A DNA stretch of 64,000 bases from OLB16 sp964422415 (GTDB taxonomy: Bacteria; Hinthialibacterota; Hinthialibacteria; OLB16): NCBI GenBank assembly GCA_964422415.1, contig CAYRBI010000014.1, positions 1-64,000 on the forward strand. The letters run 5' to 3'. The first letter of the stretch is position 1. Every line of letters starts with the position of its first letter. Shown one piece after another: positions 33,998-42,939 of this stretch. The notes under the pieces are model-generated. The model searched no databases and had not been told where the DNA came from. It was given only the letters and a program-made list of their open reading frames with translations. Position numbers and translations under genes: made by a program.

Positions 33998-36676
33998 TCA
34001 GGGCTGCTCTTCGCCAATTTTCGGAGCCGTCTTGCGCGTAGCCCGCTTGGCCACAGCCTTGGTGGTCTTCTTGGCTGTAGTTTTTACCGCTTTCTTGGAT
34101 GTGGACTTCGTGGACTTCCTGGCGGTTGCGCGGGCGGGTTTCTCTTCCCCATCGGCCCCTTGCTTGGGAGCGCGTGGGAGAAACTCAAATCCGTGACGCC
34201 CATTCTCTTTACGGTAAATAATCGCCGGGAATGGGCGGTTCCGTTTGGAGATGAAACCCTCGAGTGGTCCAACCCGGCCTGCCTCGAGATAAGTCCGTGC
34301 CTCATCCACCGTGATGGTACGCTTGCAGATTTGTTTGGGGAGTTGAAAAGCGCAGCAGGAATCCGAGGGCTTGGTGGCTCCTCCCTCCAGGACCTGACGG
34401 CAAACATAACGCAAGTTGGTTTCAATCACCTCACAGCCATGCCCTCCAGGGCAAGTTCCGATGGATTCTCCCGCCACCTCCTCCTCGGCTTCACCGAGGG
34501 TGTCCGCACCTGTGACTTTCACCTGGTTTTTATCATCCAAAGCCAGAACCGCTTGGAATTCCTGCCCCTGGAGGTTGAGGAAGCCAGGAATCGAAGCTGT
34601 CTTCCGTTGGACTAGGAGACGTCCAGCGGTTTTACGGTCAATGTAACGGCCTGAGATTTCCTTCCAGATCACGAACCGGGTTTCCGCTGGGCAACCGGGA
34701 TGCGGACATTTGGTTTCTCCGTTGGACTCACCATCTTGGCAACGGTAACCCCAGAAAAATTCCACCACGGGGACAGAGGAATCGAAGGGACATTGGCCCA
34801 CCGGGGGTTCATGCTTGTAGAGCTCGTCATACTCAAAGGCCTTGATCTTATCGACCACATCCACAGTGTAGGCGGTGATCCCTTTCATGAAATCAGCACG
34901 TCCCATTTGTCCGTGCTCAACCTCATACAGGTGCTTTTCCCATTCGCCGGTGAGTTCGGCCGAGGCCAATCCCGATGAATCGATGCGATGCAGAAAGTCA
35001 ATGAGGCGGATACCCTTGGAGACTGGTTTGAGTCCCTCACGCAAGCGTACAATGTAACCCTTGGAGATTAGATTCTCGATAACGTCGGCGCGAGTGGCGG
35101 GAGTTCCCAGGCCCTTATCCTTCATGGCCTCGGAGAGCTCCTCATCCTCGAGTTCCTTGCCCGCACGCTCCATCATCCCAAGCAAGCGGCCTTCCGTGAT
35201 CCGTCCAGGGGGACGGGTGACATCCTCATTGAGGGTGTAATCCAGAGCCCTGACTGGGACATCCCGGGCTTGATCCTGACCGGGAATGAGCGGAGGGAGT
35301 TTCTCCTCACCGTTCTCATCCGATCCATAGACCTCACGCCAGCCAGGAACTTGTAGGGTCCGGCTCCGGACACGGAAGTTTTCATTTTCGACAACCGTGA
35401 AGCGTTCCACCTTATTCCAGACAGCGGGTGGGTAGAAGGCCGAGAGGAAACGGCGCATGACCAGGTCGAAAATTCTAAAATCATCGCCCTCCAAATGGTC
35501 AGGTACCTTGCCGGTGGGGATGATGGCGAAGTGGTCGCTGATCTTCTTGTCATCGAAGACCCGGTCCTGGTTGAGCAGTCCCTGGCCAAGCAACTTACGG
35601 GCATAGGCGCCATAGGCGTGAACCGGGGAGAAGACCTCAAGGACGGTGTGAACATGGCCACGGTAATCCTCGGGCAGGTGTTTGGAGTCAGTGCGCGGGT
35701 AGGTTAAAACTTTGTGAGCCTCATAAAGTCTCTGGGCGGCCTGGAGTGTCCGGCGGGCTGAGAAGCTGAAACGGCGGTTGGCCTCGCGTTGAAGGGAGGT
35801 CAGATCGAAGAGCAAGGGGGCCGACTCACGCTCCGGTTTCCGGGTTTCGCTAGCCAAACTCGGTTTGCCTTTGATGGCATCCAGGATAGCTTCGGCGCGC
35901 GTTTGATCGAGAATCCGGTCATCACGTTCGCCACTCTCCGAGTCACCCTTCCAGTTGGGATCAAACCAGATGGACTGGTAGGAGTGATCAGAAGACTGGA
36001 AGGTACCCACAATCTGCCAATAGGACCTCGGCTCGAACTCGAGAATCCGCATCTCATGATCGACCAGGATGGCGAGAGTGGGAGTCTGAACCCTTCCCGC
36101 GGACCAGACACCGATGGTCTTGCGGGTCTGGAGACGTTTGGTGACCGCGCGGGTGGCGTTCATTCCCACCAGCCAATCGGCCTCGGAACGGCACCAGGCA
36201 GCTGCGGCCAGCCCCTCGTACTTGACGCCGGGTTGGAGATGGGAGAACCCCTCGCGGATGGACTCCGGGGTCATCGACTGGAGCCACAGACGTTGGATCG
36301 GCTTGTCCGTGCCGGTGAACTCGACAATCTCGCGGAAGATGAGCTCACCCTCGCGCCCCGCATCACAGGCGTTCACAATGCCAGTCACATCCGGGCGCTT
36401 GAAGAGCTTCCCCATCATATCGAGACGGCCCTTCATGCCCTCGAGGGGTTTGAGCTCGAACTTCTCCGGCAGGATTGGGAGGCTCTGCAGAGTCCAGCGT
36501 TTGTACTGGGGGTCGATCTCTTCCGGGGCGGGCAGTCCTACGATGTGGCCGACCGCCGAAGTCACCACATAACGCTCGCTCTCGTAATAGCCTTCATGTT
36601 TCTTGAAGCCACCCAAGACCGTCATGATGTCCTGGGCAACACTGTCTTTCTCGGTAATAACCGCCAACTTCGCCAT
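33998..36676 (-). CDS. topB: DNA topoisomerase III (type IA) with basic C-terminal tail
   Basis: A single-strand passage topoisomerase that decatenates DNA. The Toprim domain is at the N-terminus (AVITEKDSVAQDI ... NACDAGREGELIFRE), and the active-site tyrosine lies in VLTYPRTDSKHLP. The Cys-rich C-terminal region (CPFDSS..., CPHPGCPAE, CPGGHGCEV) has degenerate zinc-ribbon modules, followed by a Lys/Ala/Thr-rich tail (KSTKSTSKKAVKTTAKKT) resembling eukaryotic-like histone H1 tails found in several bacterial DNA-binding proteins. The start chosen is ATG 36676, with GGAG nine bases upstream. The AsnB-like gene follows after 9 bp. Confidence 0.93.
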   Translation of the reverse strand: MAKLAVITEKDSVAQDIMTVLGGFKKHEGYYESERYVVTSAVGHIVGLPAPEEIDPQYKRWTLQSLPILPEKFELKPLEGMKGRLDMMGKLFKRPDVTGIVNACDAGREGELIFREIVEFTGTDKPIQRLWLQSMTPESIREGFSHLQPGVKYEGLAAAAWCRSEADWLVGMNATRAVTKRLQTRKTIGVWSAGRVQTPTLAILVDHEMRILEFEPRSYWQIVGTFQSSDHSYQSIWFDPNWKGDSESGERDDRILDQTRAEAILDAIKGKPSLASETRKPERESAPLLFDLTSLQREANRRFSFSARRTLQAAQRLYEAHKVLTYPRTDSKHLPEDYRGHVHTVLEVFSPVHAYGAYARKLLGQGLLNQDRVFDDKKISDHFAIIPTGKVPDHLEGDDFRIFDLVMRRFLSAFYPPAVWNKVERFTVVENENFRVRSRTLQVPGWREVYGSDENGEEKLPPLIPGQDQARDVPVRALDYTLNEDVTRPPGRITEGRLLGMMERAGKELEDEELSEAMKDKGLGTPATRADVIENLISKGYIVRLREGLKPVSKGIRLIDFLHRIDSSGLASAELTGEWEKHLYEVEHGQMGRADFMKGITAYTVDVVDKIKAFEYDELYKHEPPVGQCPFDSSVPVVEFFWGYRCQDGESNGETKCPHPGCPAETRFVIWKEISGRYIDRKTAGRLLVQRKTASIPGFLNLQGQEFQAVLALDDKNQVKVTGADTLGEAEEEVAGESIGTCPGGHGCEVIETNLRYVCRQVLEGGATKPSDSCCAFQLPKQICKRTITVDEARTYLEAGRVGPLEGFISKRNRPFPAIIYRKENGRHGFEFLPRAPKQGADGEEKPARATARKSTKSTSKKAVKTTAKKTTKAVAKRATRKTAPKIGEEQP

Positions 36677-36867
36677 CGAACACATCTCCAGCAGGGGAGG
36701 ATACTTCGGAGGACTCGGTGACCTGGTGTCAGAGCCGCGTACCCATGAACTTCTCGTTCACCCATCGGGCACACGTTTCTTGATACTGGAATATCGGCGG
36801 TTTGTCCACAGGTGAGGAAAGAGTGGACTATAAAACTGGGTGGAAACGTGGTTCTGGAGGGATTGGT

Positions 36868-37143
36868 ATGAAAAACTTGGTCTTAACGGATGAATCAGAT
36901 CTGGTGAGAAAAGGCATGGATATCCTTGTCAAAGAGCTCGGACCAGTGGAATCAGCCCATTTTATCTGCCTTTTCAAGGGGAAACGGACCGATTCAGTCA
37001 AGCGGCATCGCGCTTGGCAAAAAAGTGTAGACAAAGAAAAGTTTTTTGATGAGGTGTTCGGAGAGAAGTCGGAGAGATTCGAAAAAGAATCCCAAAGGAA
37101 ACCCCGGAGACGTGCAATACCCCCTCCTCAATCCTGTTTTTGA
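36868..37143 (+). CDS. Small conserved-looking protein of unknown function
   Basis: A 91-residue soluble protein. The N-terminal half (DLVRKGMDILVKELGPVESAHFICLF) has a LGPVxAxxF pattern that recurs in small uncharacterised bacterial proteins, sometimes beside toxin-like genes. The C-terminus is basic (RKPRRRAIPPP). The start at 36868 is supported by GGAGG seven bases upstream; a 22-residue extension beyond it has no ribosome site. I see no partner gene that would make a toxin-antitoxin pair. Confidence 0.6.
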   Translation: MKNLVLTDESDLVRKGMDILVKELGPVESAHFICLFKGKRTDSVKRHRAWQKSVDKEKFFDEVFGEKSERFEKESQRKPRRRAIPPPQSCF

Positions 37144-37162
37144 AGACTGTCATCTCCCCCTC

Positions 37163-37193
37163 TTGACTCTCCCCTTGCTGGAGGGCTTAGCCT
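37163..37193 (+). promoter_or_regulatory. MerR-type promoter with 19 bp spacer
   Basis: TTGACT (37163-37168) and TAGCCT (37188-37193) are separated by 19 bases instead of 17, the overlong spacer typical of MerR-controlled promoters. Inside the spacer, CTCC (37169-37172) and GGAG (37180-37183) form a short dyad, and the start TTGACTCTCCCCT matches the sequence seen in BmrR-type operators as I recall it. It lies 57 bases ahead of the MerR gene, so the gene is probably autoregulated. Confidence 0.65.
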
Positions 37194-37249
37194 ACCCAAG
37201 ATACAAATCGCTGATCAATACACACCAGACCACGCTCAGGGGAACTTAA

Positions 37250-38059
37250 GTGTTCACGATAGGAGAGTTTTCAAAGATCACAAGGCTATCGATCAAGACA
37301 CTCCGTTTTTATCACGAAGAGGGGATTCTCGATCCCTCGCATGTGGATCAGGGAACCGGATATCGTTACTACGATAGACGGAAAGTTGACGAAGCACTCT
37401 CCATCATCCGGTTACGTGACCTTGGGATGAGTCTGGAGGATATCCACACAATCCTGGAAAACTACGATGATGAATCGGACATTCTGCTTTTCCTGGAGCG
37501 GCAAAGGGAGGCGTTACTCGGAAAGATTCAAGAATCAAGGAAGATCATCCAAACATTGGAACAAGTCATCACCAAGGAAAAGGAGGCTCAACGGACCATG
37601 CAGGACTCAACCTTTGAAGTAGAAGAAAAGACTCTGCCAGGCCTGCTTATCGCAGGCATTCGAATGAAGGGGAAATACAGTGATTGTGGCAAGGGATTCA
37701 GCACCCTGGGGAAGCACTTTGGCCGGTTCATCAACGGCAAACCGTTCTGTCTCTACTATGATGAGGAATACCGTGCGGATGACGCCGACTTCGAAGCCTG
37801 TTTTCCCATCCGTCAAGGCCAGGAGGTGGAGGGGATTTCAGTACGCGAGTTGGCCGGTACCCGTTGTATTTCACTCATTCACCTTGGCCCCTATGAAGAA
37901 CTGGGACGGTCATATACACGTCTTCTGGAATACACCAAACAGCATCAGTACAAAATCATTCCTCCCACACGGGAAATATACATTAAGGGTCCCGGAATGA
38001 TTTTGAGAGGTAATCCCAAAAAGTATTTGACGGAGATTCAGCTACCGGTTGAAGTTTGA
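37250..38059 (+). CDS. MerR-family regulator with GyrI-like effector domain
   Basis: A BmrR-type transcription activator. The N-terminal winged helix (FTIGEFSKITRLSIKTLRFYHEEGIL, then YRYYDRRKVDEALSIIRLRDLGMSLEDI) is followed by a coiled coil (about 85-120) and a C-terminal GyrI-like domain (about 120-269) that binds amphipathic drugs. Start GTG 37250 has AGGGGA at optimal distance. The gene is preceded by the 19 bp-spaced promoter. No drug-efflux gene is directly adjacent; the RND system at 52-57 kb is not linked. The target of regulation is therefore unclear beyond itself. Confidence 0.88.
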   Translation: MFTIGEFSKITRLSIKTLRFYHEEGILDPSHVDQGTGYRYYDRRKVDEALSIIRLRDLGMSLEDIHTILENYDDESDILLFLERQREALLGKIQESRKIIQTLEQVITKEKEAQRTMQDSTFEVEEKTLPGLLIAGIRMKGKYSDCGKGFSTLGKHFGRFINGKPFCLYYDEEYRADDADFEACFPIRQGQEVEGISVRELAGTRCISLIHLGPYEELGRSYTRLLEYTKQHQYKIIPPTREIYIKGPGMILRGNPKKYLTEIQLPVEV

Positions 38060-38126
38060 AAAGGTGCTCTTGGGAGTCATTCGCACCGGTTTCTGGTTCC
38101 CCTATAGGGGTAAAATGGGGCGTAAT

Positions 38127-38209
38127 CGCTGAAACGAGATTCCTTTCTCGTTCCTGGGGGAAAGGAATCCCCAGTAATCTGGGAGCGAGAAGGGATTCTC
38201 GTTCCAGCG
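38127..38209. repeat. Composite palindromic repeat, family A, between merR-type gene and hppA
   Basis: CGCTGAAACGAGATTCC...CTCGTTCC (38127-38154) and GGGAGCGAGAAGGGATTC...TTCCAGCG (38181-38209) are two family-A hairpins, here arranged with the GGGGGAAAGGAATCCCC element between them. This gives an almost palindromic 83 bp block. Confidence 0.75.
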
Positions 38210-38232
38210 CACCATTTTTTTGAAGTAGTCAA

Positions 38233-38269
38233 TTCCCCCCTGGTGGCCTTCCGGCCAGCAGGGGGGGAT
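38233..38269. terminator. Bidirectional terminator between MerR gene and hppA
   Basis: TCCCCCCTG-G-TGGCC pairs with GGCCA-G-CAGGGGGGGA around a TTCC loop; TTATTT follows on the plus strand. The convergent genes on either side share it. Confidence 0.75.
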
Positions 38270-38281
38270 TATTTGGCTCGA

Positions 38282-40462
38282 TTAGATGAACAGTGGGGCC
38301 AGAACCAGGGTCACGGTCGACAGCAATTTGATGAGCACATGCAGCGACGGACCAGCGGTGTCCTTGCAAGGATCACCGACTGTATCGCCCACGACCGCCG
38401 CTTTATGCGTGTCGGAACCCTTACCGCCTAGTTTACCGGTCTCGATGTACTTCTTGGCGTTATCCCACGCACCACCACCATTGTTAAGGAAGAGCGCCAT
38501 GAGGATACCCACAATGGTGCCGACCATCAGCAACGAGGCCACCGCCTCGGCGCCGAGTCCCGGCTTGCCAATGTAGTTGGCGAGAAGGCGGAACAGAACA
38601 CCAACAACAACCGGCATCAGAGTCGCGAGCAGACCGGGCATGATCATTTCTTTGAGCGCGCCCTTGGTCACGATATCGACGCAACGGCCATAATCGGGTT
38701 CCTCGGTTCCCTTGAGGATGCCCGGCTTCTCTTTAAACTGAGCGCGGACATCATTGATGACATAGTACGCCGCGTGGCCAACCGCACGGATCGCCAGAGC
38801 CGAGAAGAGGAAGACGAGCATACCACCAAGCATGGCGCCGACAAAAACTTCCGGCTTGGCGATATCCACACTGGTCAGGTTGCAGCCATAGTTCTTGACT
38901 TCATCCAGGTAAGCGCTGAAGAGCAGGAAGGCGGCCAGAGCGGCGGAACCAACCGCATATCCCTTGGTGAGAGCCTTCGTCGTATTGCCGACTGCATCCA
39001 GCCGGTCGGACTTGTCACGAACCTCTTTCGGCTGGTGGCTCATCTCAACAATACCACCGGCATTGTCAGCGATGGGCCCGAAGGTATCCATGGCCAGGAT
39101 GTAAGCGGCGGTGGAGAGCATACCCATGGTGGCCACGGCGGTGCCAAAGAGACCGGCATGGGGGAATCCGGAGAAAGATCCGAGGTAGTAGGAACCCAGG
39201 ATTGCCACACTGATGACCAAAATCGGCAACGTGACGCACTCCATACCGACCCCAAGACCCGCGATGATGTTGGTGGCGGGACCGGTCTGACTGGCCTCGG
39301 CAATCGAGCGGGTGGGACGATAGTTGTATTCAGTGTAGTACTGGGTAATCCAGACATAGAGCACGGAGGTGATAACACCGATGATTCCGCATCCCAGGAA
39401 GTACAACCACGCATGCGGCGCACTCTTGTGATTAAGAAGCAACCAGCTCGAGAGCGCGAATCCCAGCATGGCGATAACCACCGTAACCAAATAACCACGG
39501 TTCAGTGATTTCATGGGGTCCTCATCACCCTTAACCTCGACCGAGTAGATCCCGATCACGGAGGCAATGATACCAAGAGCACGAGAAACCAACGGGAAGA
39601 GCATCACACCCAGGATCCAAGAAGGATCCGTATCTGGATTGGCGGTCACGACGGCACTCGCCATGGTCGCACCGAGAATCATGGCGCCGATGTTTTCAGC
39701 GGCAGTGGATTCGAAGAGGTCAGCACCACGGCCGGCGCAGTCACCGACGTTATCGCCGACGAGGTCAGCCACGACGGCTGGGTTGCGGGGGTCATCCTCA
39801 GGGATGCCTGCTTCAACCTTTCCAACCAGGTCCGCCCCCACGTCGGCGGCCTTGGTGTAGATACCACCACCCAGCTGCGCGAATAGGGCCACGAAGGAAG
39901 CGCCAAAGCCATAACCCACGATCAAAAGAGGAATTTTTGTGGGTTCGATGTCGGTGGTGAACTTCACCAGGGCATACAATCCGCCCACGCCGAGAAGACT
40001 CATGGCAACCACCATCAGGCCTGACACAGCGCCACCACGGAGAGCCACTTGCAAGGCATCATTTACGCTTGTGATCGCACCCGCCGCAGTCCGGATATTG
40101 GCACGGATGCTGACCCACATGCCGACATAGCCGGCCACGAGGGAGCAAATCGCACCCAGGACGAACGAAAGGGTAATCCAGAAGGCTAAAATTTGACGGT
40201 TGGCAACCGGGTCAAACTCATGATGCGCACGGACCACACCGTAGCCCAGGTAAAGCACCGCGGCTAAGACGGCCGCCAGGACTCCGATGGTAAAAAATTG
40301 ACGATGAAGAAAAGCCTCCGCCCCCTGTTTAATGGCGTTGGAAATCTTCTGCATCGCCTCAGTCCCAGTATCCCGTGCCAACACCCACTGGGCTAAACGA
40401 TAAGCGATCACCAATCCAAAAGCACTGATGACCAGAACTACACCTAACAACGCTATTTCCAT
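38282..40462 (-). CDS. hppA: Membrane-bound H+-translocating pyrophosphatase
   Basis: An ion pump of about 16 transmembrane helices that couples hydrolysis of pyrophosphate to proton export. The catalytic segments are complete: DVGADLVGKVE, the DNVGDCAGRGADLFES loop, and the C-terminal GGAWDNAKKYIE and GDTVGDPCKDTAGPS. The cation signature GNTTKALTKG has Lys and Thr at the positions (K460/T463 in the usual numbering) that mark the K+-independent, proton-pumping class rather than the K+-dependent, often sodium-pumping class. The start is placed at ATG 40462; a GTG three codons earlier has a close AGGAG. It is downstream of pth on the same strand. Confidence 0.93.
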   Translation of the reverse strand: MEIALLGVVLVISAFGLVIAYRLAQWVLARDTGTEAMQKISNAIKQGAEAFLHRQFFTIGVLAAVLAAVLYLGYGVVRAHHEFDPVANRQILAFWITLSFVLGAICSLVAGYVGMWVSIRANIRTAAGAITSVNDALQVALRGGAVSGLMVVAMSLLGVGGLYALVKFTTDIEPTKIPLLIVGYGFGASFVALFAQLGGGIYTKAADVGADLVGKVEAGIPEDDPRNPAVVADLVGDNVGDCAGRGADLFESTAAENIGAMILGATMASAVVTANPDTDPSWILGVMLFPLVSRALGIIASVIGIYSVEVKGDEDPMKSLNRGYLVTVVIAMLGFALSSWLLLNHKSAPHAWLYFLGCGIIGVITSVLYVWITQYYTEYNYRPTRSIAEASQTGPATNIIAGLGVGMECVTLPILVISVAILGSYYLGSFSGFPHAGLFGTAVATMGMLSTAAYILAMDTFGPIADNAGGIVEMSHQPKEVRDKSDRLDAVGNTTKALTKGYAVGSAALAAFLLFSAYLDEVKNYGCNLTSVDIAKPEVFVGAMLGGMLVFLFSALAIRAVGHAAYYVINDVRAQFKEKPGILKGTEEPDYGRCVDIVTKGALKEMIMPGLLATLMPVVVGVLFRLLANYIGKPGLGAEAVASLLMVGTIVGILMALFLNNGGGAWDNAKKYIETGKLGGKGSDTHKAAVVGDTVGDPCKDTAGPSLHVLIKLLSTVTLVLAPLFI

Positions 40463-40546
40463 AATCCTCACTCGCTCCTTTCTTTATACACTCAATAAGG
40501 ATTGGATTAGACCGCTCGGATAAGCGGCTGTTTTCGTGAAAATAAC

Positions 40547-40566
40547 AAAAAAAGCCCCTCAGCTTC
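40547..40566 (-). terminator. Weak T-run terminator after pth
   Basis: On the minus strand a small AGC...GCT stem is followed by seven T residues, just beyond the pth stop and before hppA. The stem is short, so read-through into hppA is possible. Confidence 0.4.
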
Positions 40567-40570
40567 TCGT

Positions 40571-41149
40571 TCAATCTTCCCCGGAGGTTTTCCGGTTGAC
40601 TTCATTCATGGCAATCTCGAAGCCCCTTGCCAAGAGGGTTTCAACTCCCTCCACCGCCCGGTCCAGAACCGCCTTAACCACGGGAACTTCGGAGTCTTCA
40701 AAGGGTCCGAGCACATAATCCACCCCTGTCCAATCCGGGGGGCGCGGTCCGATTCCCAAACGGAGCCTGCCAAAATCAGTGGAGCCCAAATCATTAACGA
40801 CCGAGGCCACTCCATTGTGGCTACCCGGGCCGCCCTGGCGCCTCATTTTCACGGAACCCAGTGGCAGGTCCAGATCGTCATGCGCTACGATCAGATCATC
40901 GGCTGCCGCATTAAAATGCCGAAGCAGCTCCGTGATAGCTTTGCCTGAGCGGTTCATATAGGTGAGCGGTTTGATCAGAACCAATTTCTGACGCTGCCGG
41001 TTCACCTCTTGATAAACAGCGTGTGGGGTTGTTTGTGACAACCCCACACCCCACTTTTTACAGAGACGGTCTATGAGGAGAAAACCGTAGTTATGGCGTG
41101 TCTCCTCATATTCTCGCCCCGGGTTTCCCAAGCCGGCGATGATCCACAC
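40571..41149 (-). CDS. pth: Peptidyl-tRNA hydrolase
   Basis: Releases tRNA from dropped-off peptidyl-tRNA and is essential in translation. Catalytic and substrate residues are clear: GLGNPGREYEETRHNYGF, with the conserved His, the Asn in TYMNRSG, the Asp in AHDDLDLPLG and the loop GGPGSHNGV. The start is GTG at 41149, with a weak ribosome site; the 192 residues match the family. It lies 27 bp after rplY, with prs and glmU further upstream, the usual bacterial rplY-pth neighbourhood. Confidence 0.95.
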   Translation of the reverse strand: MWIIAGLGNPGREYEETRHNYGFLLIDRLCKKWGVGLSQTTPHAVYQEVNRQRQKLVLIKPLTYMNRSGKAITELLRHFNAAADDLIVAHDDLDLPLGSVKMRRQGGPGSHNGVASVVNDLGSTDFGRLRLGIGPRPPDWTGVDYVLGPFEDSEVPVVKAVLDRAVEGVETLLARGFEIAMNEVNRKTSGED

Positions 41150-41176
41150 GATGATCTACGCCATTGGTCTCCCGGA

Positions 41177-41833
41177 TCAGCTTTCCTTCTTTTCTTCGGT
41201 GGCGGCTCCTTCAGCAGCCGGTGCCTCGGCTCCCGCGGCAGCGCCGCCCTCAGCAGTGACGGCACGTGGCGCATGAACACCCGCGACCACCCGGTCACTC
41301 GGAGTGATAATGGTGAAGGCCATACCCTCGACCATCAGATTACTGACATGCACCGACTGGCCCATGGCCAAACTGGACACATCCACATTCACGCGCTCTG
41401 GAATCTCGGTGGGAATCGCTTCGATATCGATCTCACGCAGAACCTGCTGGAGGACACCGCCCTGACGGACGCCCACCGGCAGACCGGTCACATGGACCGG
41501 GACTGTAGTGTGGATCGGCTTGGTGGCATCCACGCGCCAGAAGTCCGCGTGTTCGATGATCTGCGAAACTGGATTGACATCCAGATCCTGGAGAAAGGCC
41601 AGCGACCGGTCACCACCCTGTCCCTTGTCCTCGACTGTGAGATCGACCAGAAGGTGATGGCCTTCGTGTCCCTGCATGGCCATGGCGAGATCACGCCGGG
41701 GAAGAGTAATCGAGATGGGCGGCTTATCGCCCCCGTAGAGAATCGCGGGGATGAGGCCCTGCGCGCGAAGTTTACGCGCGGCTCCCTTGCCAGTCTCATG
41801 ACGTGGCACGGCTTGTAGGTCAACTTTCTGCAT
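41177..41833 (-). CDS. rplY: 50S ribosomal protein L25 (Ctc/TL5 form)
   Basis: The 5S-rRNA-binding protein with a C-terminal TL5 domain, associated with general stress in some bacteria. The N-terminal part (LQAVPRHETGKGAARKLRAQ, IPAILYGG) and the long C-terminal beta-domain up to VEGMAFTIITPSD are typical; the last 35 residues are acidic and Ala/Glu-rich (AAAGAEAPAAEGAATEEKKES). The ATG at 41833 has GGAG 8 bases upstream. A 21 bp inverted repeat immediately precedes the ribosome-binding site (41849-41908). Confidence 0.93.
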   Translation of the reverse strand: MQKVDLQAVPRHETGKGAARKLRAQGLIPAILYGGDKPPISITLPRRDLAMAMQGHEGHHLLVDLTVEDKGQGGDRSLAFLQDLDVNPVSQIIEHADFWRVDATKPIHTTVPVHVTGLPVGVRQGGVLQQVLREIDIEAIPTEIPERVNVDVSSLAMGQSVHVSNLMVEGMAFTIITPSDRVVAGVHAPRAVTAEGGAAAGAEAPAAEGAATEEKKES

Positions 41834-41848
41834 GAAAAAAACTCCTTC

Positions 41849-41908
41849 CTGTCCGGAGTCCAATCTTCCGAGTGGTCTGATTCAACTGGAAGATTAGACT
41901 CCGGACAG
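41849..41908 (-). promoter_or_regulatory. 21 bp inverted repeat in the rplY leader
   Basis: CTGTCCGGAGTCCAATCTTCC (41849-41869, shown here split by one mismatch with its partner) pairs with the complement at 41888-41908, 20 of 21 positions matching, around an 18-base loop. In the rplY mRNA the stem ends just before the AGGAAGGAG ribosome site, which is then followed by seven T. The arrangement could be an attenuator, a translation-control hairpin or the terminator of prs. Confidence 0.7.
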
Positions 41909-41982
41909 CACGATTGTCCCTTAATCCGTCGACTGACTCAACGGTTTTCCCCCGGCCTCCGTTCACAACCCGGTGGACCAGT

Positions 41983-42939
41983 TCAAAGCTCTTCCATCTT
42001 GAGAAACAGTGAACTCACCGTGGTCTCGTGGTGAATACGGTCGATCGCTTCGGCGAGCAAATGGCCCACATCAACGACCTCGAATTTACCAAGTCTCTCC
42101 GGGTCAGGAAAGGGGATTGTATCGGTAACGAAGACTTTTTTGAATGGGGCCGCCTCGATTTTCTCGATGGCATCCCCAGAGAGCACTCCATGTGTGGCGC
42201 AGGCATACACATCCTCCGCGCCCTGACGCTGGAGTGCATAGGCAGCCTGACAGATGGTTCCCGCCGTGTCGATCATATCATCCACTAGTAAAACCGTGCG
42301 TCCGGCCACATCTCCAATGATGTTCATCACTTCCGCTTCGTTCTCTCGTGGACGGCGTTTGTCAATGATGGCCAGGGGGGTATGCAGGATACGGGCGATG
42401 CCACGCGCACGCTTCACACTCCCCAAATCGGGTGAAACCACGGTCAGGTTTGTTAAGTTGAGTGTCTTGACACGCTCCACGAGAACAGGAGAGGCATACA
42501 AGTTGTCGACCGGGATATCGAAGAAGCCCTGGATCTGACCAGCGTGGAGATCCATGGTAAGGACACGGTCAGCGCCAGCTACGGTGAGAAGGTTGGCGAC
42601 CAGCTTGGCGGTGATCGACACGCGGGGCCGGTGTTTGCGGTCCTGACGGCCATACCCATAGTAGGGGAGAACAGCGGTCACACGGCTGGCGGAGGCCCGC
42701 TTGGCCGCGTCGATCATGATCAGAAGTTCCATCAAACGGGAGTTGACCGGCTCCGAGGTGGATTGCATCAGGAAGCAATCGGTACCACGTACATTCTCTT
42801 CATAGGCGACATAAATCTCACCATCGCGGAAACGCTTGATGGTGATAGCGCCGACGGGAATCCCCAGGCTCTTGGCGATCGACTCCGCCAGCGCGGGGTT
42901 GGATGTTCCACTAAAGATTTTCATCGATCCCTTCTTCAT
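41983..42939 (-). CDS. prs: Ribose-phosphate pyrophosphokinase
   Basis: PRPP synthase, supplying phosphoribosyl pyrophosphate for nucleotides, His and Trp. The motifs are FSGTSNPALAESIA, DLHAGQIQGFFDIPVDNL, VVSPDLGSVKRARGIA and VLLVDDMIDTAGTI. The length of 318 is typical. The ATG at 42939 overlaps the glmU stop (ATGA), so the two are translationally coupled; an internal ATG 15 bases later has a better GAAGGGA ribosome site and is the alternative. Confidence 0.94.
   Translation of the reverse strand: MKKGSMKIFSGTSNPALAESIAKSLGIPVGAITIKRFRDGEIYVAYEENVRGTDCFLMQSTSEPVNSRLMELLIMIDAAKRASASRVTAVLPYYGYGRQDRKHRPRVSITAKLVANLLTVAGADRVLTMDLHAGQIQGFFDIPVDNLYASPVLVERVKTLNLTNLTVVSPDLGSVKRARGIARILHTPLAIIDKRRPRENEAEVMNIIGDVAGRTVLLVDDMIDTAGTICQAAYALQRQGAEDVYACATHGVLSGDAIEKIEAAPFKKVFVTDTIPFPDPERLGKFEVVDVGHLLAEAIDRIHHETTVSSLFLKMEEL

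Noticed and set aside
35789..36721. A 310-residue plus-strand frame opposite topB
   Set aside because: Antisense shadow of a well-conserved gene.
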